In this document: piece by piece, positions 37,554 to 46,110 of the stretch
Layout: every line of letters starts with the position of its first letter
Numbering within the stretch: the first letter of the stretch is position 1
From: Bacteroidota bacterium
GTDB taxonomy: Bacteria; Bacteroidota; Ignavibacteria; UBA10030; UBA8401
Direction of reading: 5' to 3'
Assembly (NCBI GenBank): GCA_035506275.1
Contig: DATJPT010000013.1
Location: 1 to 64,000 of the forward strand
Length of the DNA stretch: 64,000 bases
Translations under genes and position numbers: made by a program
Notes under the pieces: generated by a model
What the model was told of the DNA's origin: nothing
Database searches by the model: none
Seen by the model: the letters and a program-made list of their open reading frames with translations, nothing else

Positions 37554-37872
37554 AGGTTTGCCGCTTTCATGAAATAGCAAGAGTAATTTATAGTGTTACA
37601 CTCCTCGTTCAGCCGTCCCGCCACGATCTTCTTCGGGTGATGTCCTCATTTGACCAGGGAGTGCTTTAATAATTTTTCTCCGTCATGCCGGGATAACAGA
37701 GTCGAAAGCTGAGCGCTCATCATCCTCGAAGAAGCGAACGACAGTGGTGATGGATTCTTAAATGTTCAATCAGAATACAACGCGGCATCCGGTTGTATTT
37801 AAGTCCAAATCTAGGGATATTCACACATGACTCGGCTCGCTGCGGGTGCATAATAGAAAATTAAGGTAATTT
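37554..37872. other. Divergent intergenic region
   Basis: 319 bases separate the divergent AGE-GH26 and CE2 genes and must carry both promoters. A TAGATTTG (37813-37806, minus strand) matches TAnnTTTG but lacks a TTG at the right distance. A stretch near 37680-37740 (GTCATGCCGGGATAACAGAG, then GCTGAGCGCTCATC) looks like decayed dispersed intergenic sequence. No operator pair of the kind found elsewhere was seen. Confidence 0.45.
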
Positions 37873-38976
37873 ATGAAACAACATTATCTGCTTCTTCTGC
37901 TCGGCGCGTTTCAATTGCTCGGCCTCACCGGGGCGGCAGGCGCACTCAGGCTGGTTCCGGCGAACGATCCGAATATTCAATATTTCGGCCGGTGGGACAT
38001 GACCGACTCTCTTCATCCACGCTATTCGTGGCCCGGCGTCTATGTCTACGCGGAATTTTCCGGGACAACGATCGGCATCCGAATAGCCGACGGGACCGAT
38101 TATTTCAACATTTACATCGACGGAAAACTTCACGGCGTTTTTCATGGAACAACACCGACGGAAGCAGATTATGTCCTCGCCGACAGTCTTCACGACGCGA
38201 AACACACTTTCCTGCTGACGAGGCGAAACATCACGTTCGAAAAACCATACACCTTCGGCGGAATCCTCATTGACAACGGCGCAACGCTTCTTCCCCCTCC
38301 GCCGAAGCCCTCGAGAAAAATCGAATTCGTCGGGGACTCGTTCACGGCCGCGGAGAGCGACGAAGCGACCGTGCAGGAGCTGGCGTGGGAAGATCGTTTT
38401 CCCGTCACCAACATCGACAAAGGATTTGCGCCGCTTATCGCAAAACATTTCAACGCGCAATACACGACCACCTGCCGTTCGGGGGCCGGAATGTACTGCG
38501 ACTGGCAGGGAAAGACCGGTGAAACGATCCCCGCACGTTTCGACCGAACCCTGATGGAATCGAGCGAACCGAAATGGAATTTCAAACAATGGATTCCGGA
38601 TGTCGTCGTTATCTGTCTCGGCTTGAACGATCATAACGGCTTAAAAGACAATGAAGGAAAAACCTCCGACGAAAAATCCGCCGCGTTCCGTAAAGCATAC
38701 CGTCAATTCATCGACACGGTCCGCGTCGTTTATCCGAACGCCAAGATCGTCGCGATCGCTGCCTTCCATGAATGGATCCGCACCAACGTCAAGATGGCCG
38801 TTGACGAAGAAATCGCGTCGGGCAAAAAGAATATCTATTACACGCAGTTCGACGAATTTCCGGGCGGGTACGTCGCCTACGGTCACCCGACGGTTGAAAC
38901 CCATCAAAAGATGGCAGACCAATTGATCACGTCGATGGAATCGTTCAACCTATTTCAAGGAACGAGCGATAAATAA
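37873..38976 (+). CDS. CE2 family acetyl esterase (SGNH hydrolase), copy 1
   Basis: This 367-residue exported protein has AAGG six bases before the ATG. The N-terminal jelly roll of CE2 enzymes is recognisable (IQYFGRWDMTD, YSWPGVYVYAEFSG). The SGNH domain follows, with nucleophile block FVGDSFTAAES, VVICLGLNDHNG and a C-terminal GHPTVETHQKMAD block. CE2 enzymes deacetylate plant polysaccharides and commonly act on O6 acetyl groups, including glucomannan. Two CE2 and two SASA-type esterase genes in this window point to a heavily acetylated substrate. Confidence 0.87.
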   Translation: MKQHYLLLLLGAFQLLGLTGAAGALRLVPANDPNIQYFGRWDMTDSLHPRYSWPGVYVYAEFSGTTIGIRIADGTDYFNIYIDGKLHGVFHGTTPTEADYVLADSLHDAKHTFLLTRRNITFEKPYTFGGILIDNGATLLPPPPKPSRKIEFVGDSFTAAESDEATVQELAWEDRFPVTNIDKGFAPLIAKHFNAQYTTTCRSGAGMYCDWQGKTGETIPARFDRTLMESSEPKWNFKQWIPDVVVICLGLNDHNGLKDNEGKTSDEKSAAFRKAYRQFIDTVRVVYPNAKIVAIAAFHEWIRTNVKMAVDEEIASGKKNIYYTQFDEFPGGYVAYGHPTVETHQKMADQLITSMESFNLFQGTSDK

Positions 38977-39041
38977 ACCCAACATCATTCTCTTACTGAT
39001 CTCACCGATGACGGCCCATACGCACGTCACCCCTCCAGGGA

Positions 39042-40631
39042 ATGAACACTCTTGACACTGAACGCACGGATCGGGAATCTTTGATAAAGCGGATAACGAT
39101 GTTCCTTCGAGGAAAAGAGCCTTTCATGCTGGCCCTTCTTCTTTTTGTCGCTTCCTGCATCGCCGGGTTCTCGCTTCTCCATTTCGACAAGTATTCCCTT
39201 TATTATTTCGGGGATGCAGCGTCGCACATCGTTAAAGCCCGCGAGTTCACCGATTCCCATCCTCACGAGATCCCGATCATCGGGACTGTCTGGCTCCCGC
39301 TTCCCCATTTTCTACTGCTTCCGTTTGCGGCGATCGACGGCCTTTTCTTTTCGGGAATCGCCGGAGCGTTTGTCGGGATTCCATGTCTGGTCGGGACTGG
39401 CGTGGTGCTGTTCCTTTTGGTTCGTGCGATCACCGGTTCCTCAGCCATTGCGTTCCTGATGAGCTGCCTCTACGGGCTGAATCCAAATGTCGTCTATATT
39501 TCGCTCACGCCGATGGACGAGCCGACGCTCATTTTTTTTGTCACGCTTTCCGGCTATGCGCTCTTCCGGTGGCTCGAGAATGCTTCGCCCTCCTGGTTTC
39601 TCCTTAGTTCATTCGCCGTCCTGCTGGCAAGCTTGTGCAGGTACGAAGCGTGGCCTCTTGTCGGCTTTGTGGCCGTTGCAGGATCGTTGAAAGCCTATTC
39701 CCTGCGTAACAATTCGGAAAAGAAGGAAGCGGTTCGGATCGCTGTTATGTCAGCGGTCAGTACGGCCGGAATAATCATCTGGTCGATCTCACATTTCATT
39801 GTCTATGGAAATCCGTTCGCGTTCACTTACGGCACATACTCTGCGCTTTCATCCGTCTACCGAGAATCGTCCCAGCATCTTCCCTCCAACGTCATAGCGA
39901 CATTCGGCCGGGCTATTCTCGTCATTTTCGGCCCTGCATTGCTGCTCATCTCAGCCGCAGCTTGTCTTCCTCGTCAAACCAGGCAACTCAACAGGAATAT
40001 CCTCCTGCTCCTCACGTTCTTCATCATCCCCGCAGCATTCATCCTCGCTGCCGCTCTTGCCGGCTACGTCGGAATCGACGAGTGGTGGTGGAATTGGAGA
40101 TACGTTTTAACCCTCGGCATTTTTTTCGCAGTTGCCGGGGGAGTCGGCCTCGCAAAAATTTTCGGCAAAGTAAAAAGCTTTCCGGCGCGAAGTGCCGTTG
40201 TCATTCTCCTTTGTGTCGTACCGGTCTTACAACTCGCTCGTCCTTCGATCGGCGTTGCGGTCTACAAGGACGCCGCGAAATGCATCGACGGGACCGCCAG
40301 AGATGCGATGAACATCGGCGAACAACTTCCCGGCATCTACAACAATGGGCCGGTCGGATTGGTCACAAACCCGAGCACCATTGTCAGGATCCAGATCGCC
40401 AGCACTCTACCACTGAAACAATTCCGCATCATTCAACCTTTCGCCGTTCAGAGAATTTCTGACACGACGTTTTCAGAACAGTACCTTGTGGTCCAGAAAA
40501 ACGAAAAACCGGAATCCGAACTCCTTTTCCCTCCCAGAGACGGATCACCTAACACGTTCTTCTCGAACTTTCAACTCCGTTATGAGAATGCAACGTTCGC
40601 TTTGCTGGAACGAAGAGCTGAGCTCAACTGA
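39042..40631 (+). CDS. GT-C fold membrane glycosyltransferase-like protein (GT39/ArnT type)
   Basis: This 529-residue polytopic membrane protein has a first periplasmic loop carrying an acidic motif (FGDAASHIVKAREFTDSH), the pattern of lipid-phosphate-sugar dependent GT-C glycosyltransferases. A second start at 39099 (MFLRGKEPF) would remove a charged N-terminal segment; neither has a good ribosome binding site. The acceptor is unknown. It stops six bases before the convergent GH28 gene and seems unrelated to the degradation genes around it. Confidence 0.72.
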   Translation: MNTLDTERTDRESLIKRITMFLRGKEPFMLALLLFVASCIAGFSLLHFDKYSLYYFGDAASHIVKAREFTDSHPHEIPIIGTVWLPLPHFLLLPFAAIDGLFFSGIAGAFVGIPCLVGTGVVLFLLVRAITGSSAIAFLMSCLYGLNPNVVYISLTPMDEPTLIFFVTLSGYALFRWLENASPSWFLLSSFAVLLASLCRYEAWPLVGFVAVAGSLKAYSLRNNSEKKEAVRIAVMSAVSTAGIIIWSISHFIVYGNPFAFTYGTYSALSSVYRESSQHLPSNVIATFGRAILVIFGPALLLISAAACLPRQTRQLNRNILLLLTFFIIPAAFILAAALAGYVGIDEWWWNWRYVLTLGIFFAVAGGVGLAKIFGKVKSFPARSAVVILLCVVPVLQLARPSIGVAVYKDAAKCIDGTARDAMNIGEQLPGIYNNGPVGLVTNPSTIVRIQIASTLPLKQFRIIQPFAVQRISDTTFSEQYLVVQKNEKPESELLFPPRDGSPNTFFSNFQLRYENATFALLERRAELN

Positions 40632-40637
40632 CCCGGG

Positions 40638-42188
40638 CTATTTTTCTTTCACGTTGTCTTTCGACACTGAAACGCCCACCGGCGTTATTTCATAGTCCTT
40701 TCCGTCGCGGAGGAGCACGGGGACAGCTTTTGTGTTATTTGGGGCGCCGGTCCCATGGAAACCGAGAATTCTTACACCGTCAAAGTGATCCACTTCGATG
40801 CCGTTCGTGAAGTACGGCTCTTTCATCGGGTCCCATGTGAGGTCGAAATTTTCTACCCGAAGATCTTTGACATACTGGGCATAGAAACCCGGAATATCGT
40901 GCGAGAAGAGAGAGAGCTTCGGATCCATCACCGGACGGAGGTCAAAATTCCCGCCGCTGATCTCATTTAACGGACTATCACCGAGGTGAAAGCGGACGTC
41001 TGAGAATGAGACATCTTCGATCACGCTTTCATCCGTCCCGTACACAACGATTCCCGACTCCCCCTTGCAGACGACATTCTCAAATTTAATGTTCTTCATT
41101 TTTCCGAGCGGAACATCCTTCGTCAGCCGCACCGAAGAGAGCTGAATCGGCTCCCCGTTTCCCCACCAGTCGCCGGTGAAGAGCCGGGTCTCGATGAGAA
41201 TATTCGAAAAAACGACATTTTCGATCCCCCCTTGATCACGGACAAACAGCCCGATGCCGCGGTTCGAATTGGTGATCACGATATTGCTAAAGGTGAAATT
41301 ACGCATCGGGTTTTGGTCGAAGCCGCCGATCCTGATGGCGGCAGAACGGGAAACCAGCGTGCAATTGGTGACGGTGATGTTTTCGCATGTCCGCTTTAGG
41401 AATTTGTATCCCGGCAGGTCGAAGTGATGATTATAGCCGGTAAGGACGATGCAGTCATCCCCGGTCCGGATATCGCAGTCGGAGATGACGGCGTTGCTGC
41501 ACGACGTCAGGTCCATCCCGTCGTTGTTCGGCACAAGAAGGTTGCCGTAGATCCGGAGTCCCGACAGAATAATCCCGTCGCAGTCCGCAAGATGGAGGGT
41601 CCAGAAGGGCGAATTCATGATCGAGATATCGCGCAGAGTAACTTTTTTGCAGTCGGAAAAGATGATCATCTGGTATGGACGATCCTTCGGCACAAGCGGC
41701 CCGTCGCCGAGACCGCCGGAAATATGCCTGAACATATCCCCCTGCCTCGACCACATCGTTCCGGTATGGTCCATTTTTTTCGCCGAGTCGATCACCATGT
41801 ACGCGTCGCCGTTGCCGTCGATCGTCCCGTGGCCGGAGATAGAAACGTTCTCGGCATCCTGAGTGAAGAATAAACCGACTCTTCTTCCGTTGAGCAAATA
41901 GTCGCCGACACTGGAACTTCCTTTCACTACCGCCCCGGCTTCAAGGTAGAGACAGACATTTGAACGAAGCTGGAGGGTGCCCGTAAGATAGATCCCGGGA
42001 GGGACATAGACAGTTCCTCCTCCCAGAGCCTCCGCCGAATCGATGGCGTGTTGAATCGTTCTGGTGTTGAGCGTCGTGCCGTCGGATATTGCGCCCATTT
42101 CGCGCACGTCGATCTGTTTCGCTTCCGCCCGAATGCCGAACGCCATTATGATCCCCAGTAACAACAGGACTGATGCAAGTCTCTTCAT
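40638..42188 (-). CDS. GH28 polygalacturonase-like pectinase
   Basis: This 516-residue exported protein has a leader ending in IRAEA and a good ribosome binding site (AGAGGT, six bases). The right-handed beta-helix carries GH28 landmarks: SGHGTIDGNGD, NNDGMDLTSC, GDDCIVLTGYN and an RIGGF segment in place of the usual RIK. Family members hydrolyse galacturonan or related uronic acid polymers, often exo-acting in this clade. With GH105 and the beta-helix protein at 60526 it forms a small pectin component of the locus. Confidence 0.87.
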   Translation of the reverse strand: MKRLASVLLLLGIIMAFGIRAEAKQIDVREMGAISDGTTLNTRTIQHAIDSAEALGGGTVYVPPGIYLTGTLQLRSNVCLYLEAGAVVKGSSSVGDYLLNGRRVGLFFTQDAENVSISGHGTIDGNGDAYMVIDSAKKMDHTGTMWSRQGDMFRHISGGLGDGPLVPKDRPYQMIIFSDCKKVTLRDISIMNSPFWTLHLADCDGIILSGLRIYGNLLVPNNDGMDLTSCSNAVISDCDIRTGDDCIVLTGYNHHFDLPGYKFLKRTCENITVTNCTLVSRSAAIRIGGFDQNPMRNFTFSNIVITNSNRGIGLFVRDQGGIENVVFSNILIETRLFTGDWWGNGEPIQLSSVRLTKDVPLGKMKNIKFENVVCKGESGIVVYGTDESVIEDVSFSDVRFHLGDSPLNEISGGNFDLRPVMDPKLSLFSHDIPGFYAQYVKDLRVENFDLTWDPMKEPYFTNGIEVDHFDGVRILGFHGTGAPNNTKAVPVLLRDGKDYEITPVGVSVSKDNVKEK

Positions 42189-42366
42189 TGTGCAACCTCT
42201 TTACGAATAATTGGAATTTTTGTCGACCACGCTGTCACTTTCCGGGAGAACCCGATTAAAGAGATCCTTCACGGCCCGGACGGAAGCGCGCGCCTGAACG
42301 AGCCATAAATCACCGCGACCGAATTGAGAGCATCCTGTTCGCACCGTTGTCATGCCGTCAACGATT

Positions 42367-43719
42367 TCACCGTATTGCGCTGACGCTGATCGAATCCGCG
42401 ATGCCGAGGCGATTCATTTTCATTGCGTGATCGCGGATGATGGCGATCGTCGACATATCAGAAATGAATATGGAATTTCTCCCCTGCGGCTCCTGCGGCG
42501 GATCCCCGGTGAACGGATCTCCTTTTTTCCACATGAAGTCGGCGTTCTGCGATTTTCCTTCGCCCCCCCATCCCCAAAAATTCGAACCGGCGACCGGCGT
42601 GCCGGCCTGCGCGGAATCGTAAAGGATCGAGAGAATTTTTGCATAGTACCGGTCGCGCGCCGTCGTCGGAGTCCCTTGCGCATAAGCTCCCGAATCCCTA
42701 CCCAAACCGAACTCCTCCATCACCATCGGCTTGTTCAATTCCCTCGCGTACTGAATGTGCTTTGCAATGTAGTCGGTCGCTTTTTCAATCGACGGCGGAA
42801 GGGTCTCCTCAAACTTTTGGGGGTTGAACCATCCCCAGTTGAGCGGCCAGAGGTGGATGGTGAGGTAGTCGATATTGTGAGAACGATGCGCCGTGAGAAC
42901 GCACTCGGGAGACTGGATGCTGCCTGCGAGTCCCTCGTTTCCGGAACACACAAGATGGTTTGTGTCGAGCGATTTGATGTAGCCGGCTGTGCCGTCGATC
43001 CAGCGGTAATAATACGGAAGAATGTTTGGTGCGTCGGCTCCACCGGTCCCGGGGCGAGGTTCGTTCGCCAGCTGCCACGACATGATCGCCGGGTCATCTG
43101 CATACACTCTGCCGTTGACCGTATTCTTGCGCGTGACAACGCTCTTTACGTACGACCGGAAATATCCGTTCGCTCTTTCATTCTGATAAAAAGTCGCGGA
43201 ATAATCCATGAACTTTTCCCAGCCGTCGGTTTCGGGGTCAAGGGCATGGGAATTGTCGGCCCAGGCAACATATTCGGACATCCCCCCGGACCATTCCCAG
43301 TAGTTCGTCAGATAAAGCACCCCCTTCATATGCCGCTTCGCCATTTCGGCGAGAAGAAAATCCAATCCTTGCAGCAACGAGTCGTTCACCTCGCCCGGCC
43401 TCCGGACAATCGCAGGTTGTACCGCCCGAAGTTTTTTTGATGCTTCCGAACCGGCGAGGACCCTGAGGTTGTCCAATCCGATCGCATGGAGCGAATCGAG
43501 CTCGCGAAGCAGGCGGGGACGGTCCCCCGTTTCTCCGGGGGAACCGAGATAGCAGCCGTACCAAAGATTCGTACCGGCGTAGTAGTACGGTCTGCCGTTG
43601 CGAGTAAAGTGCGTTCCGCTCACTCTCACGAAAGCGTCCTGCTCTTCCTTCGGAACAAAGGTGGAACACGAGGAAAAAATTGCAGCGAGGAATAGGAAAA
43701 ATACCGTCCTGCGCACCAT
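42367..43719 (-). CDS. GH5_7-like beta-mannanase, lipoprotein
   Basis: This protein has about 450 residues from the ATG 43719, which has AGAGAG six bases upstream and opens the leader VRRTVFFLFLAAIFSSC; longer in-frame starts add non-leader sequence. The lipobox FSSC suggests surface or periplasmic anchoring. The GH5_7 mannanase pattern is clear: PYYYAGTNLWYGCYLGS, RVLAGSEAS, YLTNYWEWSGGMSEYV, the acid/base in WQLANEPRPG, TIHLWPLNWGW and the nucleophile in MEEFGLGRD. It should attack the beta-1,4-mannan backbone. Operator site D lies about 280 bases upstream. Confidence 0.88.
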   Translation of the reverse strand: MVRRTVFFLFLAAIFSSCSTFVPKEEQDAFVRVSGTHFTRNGRPYYYAGTNLWYGCYLGSPGETGDRPRLLRELDSLHAIGLDNLRVLAGSEASKKLRAVQPAIVRRPGEVNDSLLQGLDFLLAEMAKRHMKGVLYLTNYWEWSGGMSEYVAWADNSHALDPETDGWEKFMDYSATFYQNERANGYFRSYVKSVVTRKNTVNGRVYADDPAIMSWQLANEPRPGTGGADAPNILPYYYRWIDGTAGYIKSLDTNHLVCSGNEGLAGSIQSPECVLTAHRSHNIDYLTIHLWPLNWGWFNPQKFEETLPPSIEKATDYIAKHIQYARELNKPMVMEEFGLGRDSGAYAQGTPTTARDRYYAKILSILYDSAQAGTPVAGSNFWGWGGEGKSQNADFMWKKGDPFTGDPPQEPQGRNSIFISDMSTIAIIRDHAMKMNRLGIADSISVSAIR

Positions 43720-43845
43720 TCGCATCTCTCTAACGAAGTAAAGAATCATTAAAACAACATTTCTGGAAGCTGGATCTAAAGTTAATTTTTGTTCGGAATG
43801 TGCTTGCAACTTTCATCCTGAACGAAACGAATGACAATGAGCAGG

Positions 43846-43875
43846 CTGAGCACCTGCAGAATGACATCATGAGGA
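43846..43875 (+). repeat. Dispersed intergenic repeat, copy 1
   Basis: This 30-bp stretch matches 60465-60494 with two mismatches; the last 19 bases (CAGAATGACATCATGAGGA) are identical. The flanks are more weakly similar, so the element is probably longer and decayed. Confidence 0.6.
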
Positions 43876-43996
43876 GCTTTTAGGACAGTTTCTAATGTTA
43901 CGGCACAAATTATGCCAATGATGGTTCACTTGCACCGAGATTTCGCCTGAATGTTGATTCATTTTCGCCGATGGCCCCGGGACCCGATCAAAGCGT

Positions 43997-44029
43997 CTAT
44001 TATATTGATAAAGATTATTATAGTGATAA
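43997..44029. promoter_or_regulatory. Tandem palindrome operator candidate, site D
   Basis: CTATTA-TAT-TGATAA (43997-44011) is followed by TTATTA-TAG-TGATAA (44015-44029), offset 18 bp. Both halves are nearly exact, making this the best of the four sites. Confidence 0.6.
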
Positions 44030-44086
44030 ACAGGGGCAATTTATGTATTTTCAATTTGCCGATTGAGTTTAGCAGTGAATCATACT

Positions 44087-45382
44087 ATGCAGAAAATTGT
44101 ACATATAATTTTCTATTCTTCCGTCGCGCTGATCGCCGCAAGCCTGCTGCTCATCCATCTTCCGTCGGCCAATCCGGTCGCAGTATTCGGAGCGGTCTTC
44201 ATCGCCAGCTCGGTCATTTATTCTCTCATGGCCTGGACCCTGTTCCGTGTGAAGATCTCCAATGCTGTTCTCTATTCAATGCTCGCTGCGGCTCTAGCGA
44301 TACGGTTGACGTTCATCTCGGTCAGTCCGATCGGCTCGGAGGATGCGTACCGGTACATGTGGGACGGGAAGGTAGAAGCGCACGGGATCAACCCGTACCT
44401 TTATTCAGCCGTCGACCCCCGGCTGGATGCTTTGCATTCCTCTCTCCTTCCCGGGGCGATGAACCATGCGGATCTCAAGACGATTTATTTTCCGCTGAGC
44501 GAATGGGTCTTTCATTTCTGTTATTACCTGAGCGGCGAATCGTTCTGGGGGTACAAAGCAGTGCTGCTTCTTGCCGAAGCCGGAACATTCGCGGTACTTT
44601 TGCTTTTTCTTCCTTTGCTGGATATCCCGCGCAAATTCATTTTATTGTATGCGCTCTCTCCTCTTCCCATCATAGAGTTTGCCGTGGACAGCCACATCGA
44701 CGCGGTCGGCCTTCCGCTGCTTCTGGTTTCGCTCTTCCTTTACTTCAGGGAGAAAAAGATTCCATCGTATGTTCTGCTCGGGTTGTCGATCTCTATTAAG
44801 CCCGTCGGACTGATCATCCTTCCGGCCCTGTTCTTCTTTGAGAATGGATGGCGGAATAAAGTTTACGCTCTTCTTCTTCCACTGATGACCGTCGGAGCGC
44901 AATTCCTTCCGTACATTTTTACGTCAAACCCGTTCGAGACATTATTTTCCTTCACCAAGAATTGGAGCTTCAACGGCGCAGTCTTCGAGCTCGTCTATCT
45001 CTATTTTCAGGATAATCAGACGTCGCGGCTGGTGTGCGCAGGGATGGTTGCAGTTTTCATACTCATCTTGAACGTCAAACGGAGAGACCTGCTGCATACT
45101 GTCTATTTCTCCTTACTCCTCCTGATGCTTCTTTCCCCTGTCGTCCATCCATGGTACGTCGCCTGGGTTGTCGCTGTGCTGCCGGTCATGAGGAAATGGT
45201 CCGGCATAGCGCTCGCCGCAGGAGCAAGCCTGACGAGCTTTACGGTGATGAATTATCGCTTGACCGGTGTCTGGCAGCAGTATCCGACGGCGATGGTGAT
45301 CGAATATCTTCCCGTGGCGGTGCTATTGGCTGTGGAGTTGCGGGGCTATTTCTTTACAAGGGATAACTATTCTGCCGTGTGA
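44087..45382 (+). CDS. GT-C fold membrane mannosyltransferase-like protein
   Basis: This polytopic protein has about 431 residues; the ATG at 44087 is preferred over the in-frame TTG at 44063. An acidic motif in the first large loop (GSEDAYRYMWDGKVEAHGINPY) and the segment LYALSPLPIIEFAVDSHIDA match GT-C glycosyltransferases of the GT87/PIG-M-like kind. Substrate and acceptor are unknown. It is the second GT-C protein here and not closely similar to that at 39042. Site D lies 58 bases upstream. Confidence 0.68.
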   Translation: MQKIVHIIFYSSVALIAASLLLIHLPSANPVAVFGAVFIASSVIYSLMAWTLFRVKISNAVLYSMLAAALAIRLTFISVSPIGSEDAYRYMWDGKVEAHGINPYLYSAVDPRLDALHSSLLPGAMNHADLKTIYFPLSEWVFHFCYYLSGESFWGYKAVLLLAEAGTFAVLLLFLPLLDIPRKFILLYALSPLPIIEFAVDSHIDAVGLPLLLVSLFLYFREKKIPSYVLLGLSISIKPVGLIILPALFFFENGWRNKVYALLLPLMTVGAQFLPYIFTSNPFETLFSFTKNWSFNGAVFELVYLYFQDNQTSRLVCAGMVAVFILILNVKRRDLLHTVYFSLLLLMLLSPVVHPWYVAWVVAVLPVMRKWSGIALAAGASLTSFTVMNYRLTGVWQQYPTAMVIEYLPVAVLLAVELRGYFFTRDNYSAV

Positions 45383-45576
45383 GAGAAACTTTTCTCGCGT
45401 CTTGTACTGGCCCTATTCTACAGCGGCCCAAGTTTCAGGCAGGCGGTATTTAGGTCCATTTTCAAGGATCAATTATTTCATGGAACTGGATACATGCATG
45501 TCGTCGCCCCGCAAGGGCAACGCTCCCTGTAAAATGCCCATCCCAAGTACATCTATCAAGCCCCGTCAGAGGCGGC
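45383..45576. other. Intergenic region between GT-C and transposase genes
   Basis: 194 bases between two convergent genes. An imperfect hairpin AAGCC...GGCTT near 45557-45581 may end the transposase transcript. Nothing else was recognised. Confidence 0.35.
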
Positions 45577-46047
45577 TTATCCCTGGAGATCATCCGATGA
45601 GAACACATAGCGTTCGTCATATTCGACAGCGTACTGCTTCAACATCGACAGATATTCATCGCGGAAATGAATTTTGGCGTGATGCTCTTTTTGTTTTTCG
45701 ATGTATTTGACAACGCGGACAATGTCCGAGTGAGAGCATGAAAACGCCCCAAAGCCTTCCTGCCAATTAAACCTCCCACGCACCCAATTCCGTTTGTTGA
45801 CAAATCCTGATGAACCTGCCTTAATGTCTCTCACTAAATCGGACAATGTGATCGTGGGCCGCATCCCGACGAAGATGTGGATATGATCCGCTGTTCCATT
45901 GATTGCAATCAATTTCTGATTGCGGTTTTTGACAATCCCGGTGATATATTTGAACAACTCATCCCTGCATGATTCCGGAAGCAATGATTGTCTCCCCTTA
46001 ACTGCAAAAACAATGTGGATGTAAATCTGTGTGTAGGTGTTTGCCAT
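45577..46047 (-). CDS. IS200/IS605-like TnpA or RAYT (HUH single-strand transposase)
   Basis: This 156-residue Y1 transposase has the HUH motif H55-I-H57 in ADHIHIFVG and the nucleophile Tyr115 in VVKYIEKQKEHH. There is no TnpB partner. A 6-bp stem hairpin (CGTAGG/CCTACG, 46059-46075) lies 12 bases upstream of the start, and the 67-bp repeat array begins 60 bases upstream. That arrangement is typical of REP-associated tyrosine transposases, which act on hairpins in single-stranded DNA. Whether it still mobilises the array is unknown. It appears intact. Confidence 0.9.
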   Translation of the reverse strand: MANTYTQIYIHIVFAVKGRQSLLPESCRDELFKYITGIVKNRNQKLIAINGTADHIHIFVGMRPTITLSDLVRDIKAGSSGFVNKRNWVRGRFNWQEGFGAFSCSHSDIVRVVKYIEKQKEHHAKIHFRDEYLSMLKQYAVEYDERYVFSSDDLQG

Positions 46048-46058
46048 ATTCCCCCTAT

Positions 46059-46075
46059 CGTAGGCCGCTCCTACG
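46059..46075. repeat. Hairpin beside the HUH transposase gene
   Basis: CGTAGG (46059-46064) and CCTACG (46070-46075) form a perfect stem with loop CCGCT. The right arm shares the CCTACGG sequence seen in the first repeat unit (CGCCTACGGCGCT), a possible transposase recognition element. Confidence 0.55.
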
Positions 46076-46110
46076 GAGCTGTGTGGTTTTTTTGACCTTA
46101 CATTCTACAG

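Larger units (their letters stand above)
43720..44086. other. Divergent intergenic region between mannanase and GT-C genes
   Basis: The 367 bases hold operator-like site D (43997-44029) and one copy of a dispersed 30-bp repeat (43846-43875). A weak minus-strand promoter, TTG-N22-TAACTTTA (TAnnTTTG with one mismatch, near 43760-43800), could serve the mannanase. No gene is seen. Confidence 0.45.
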
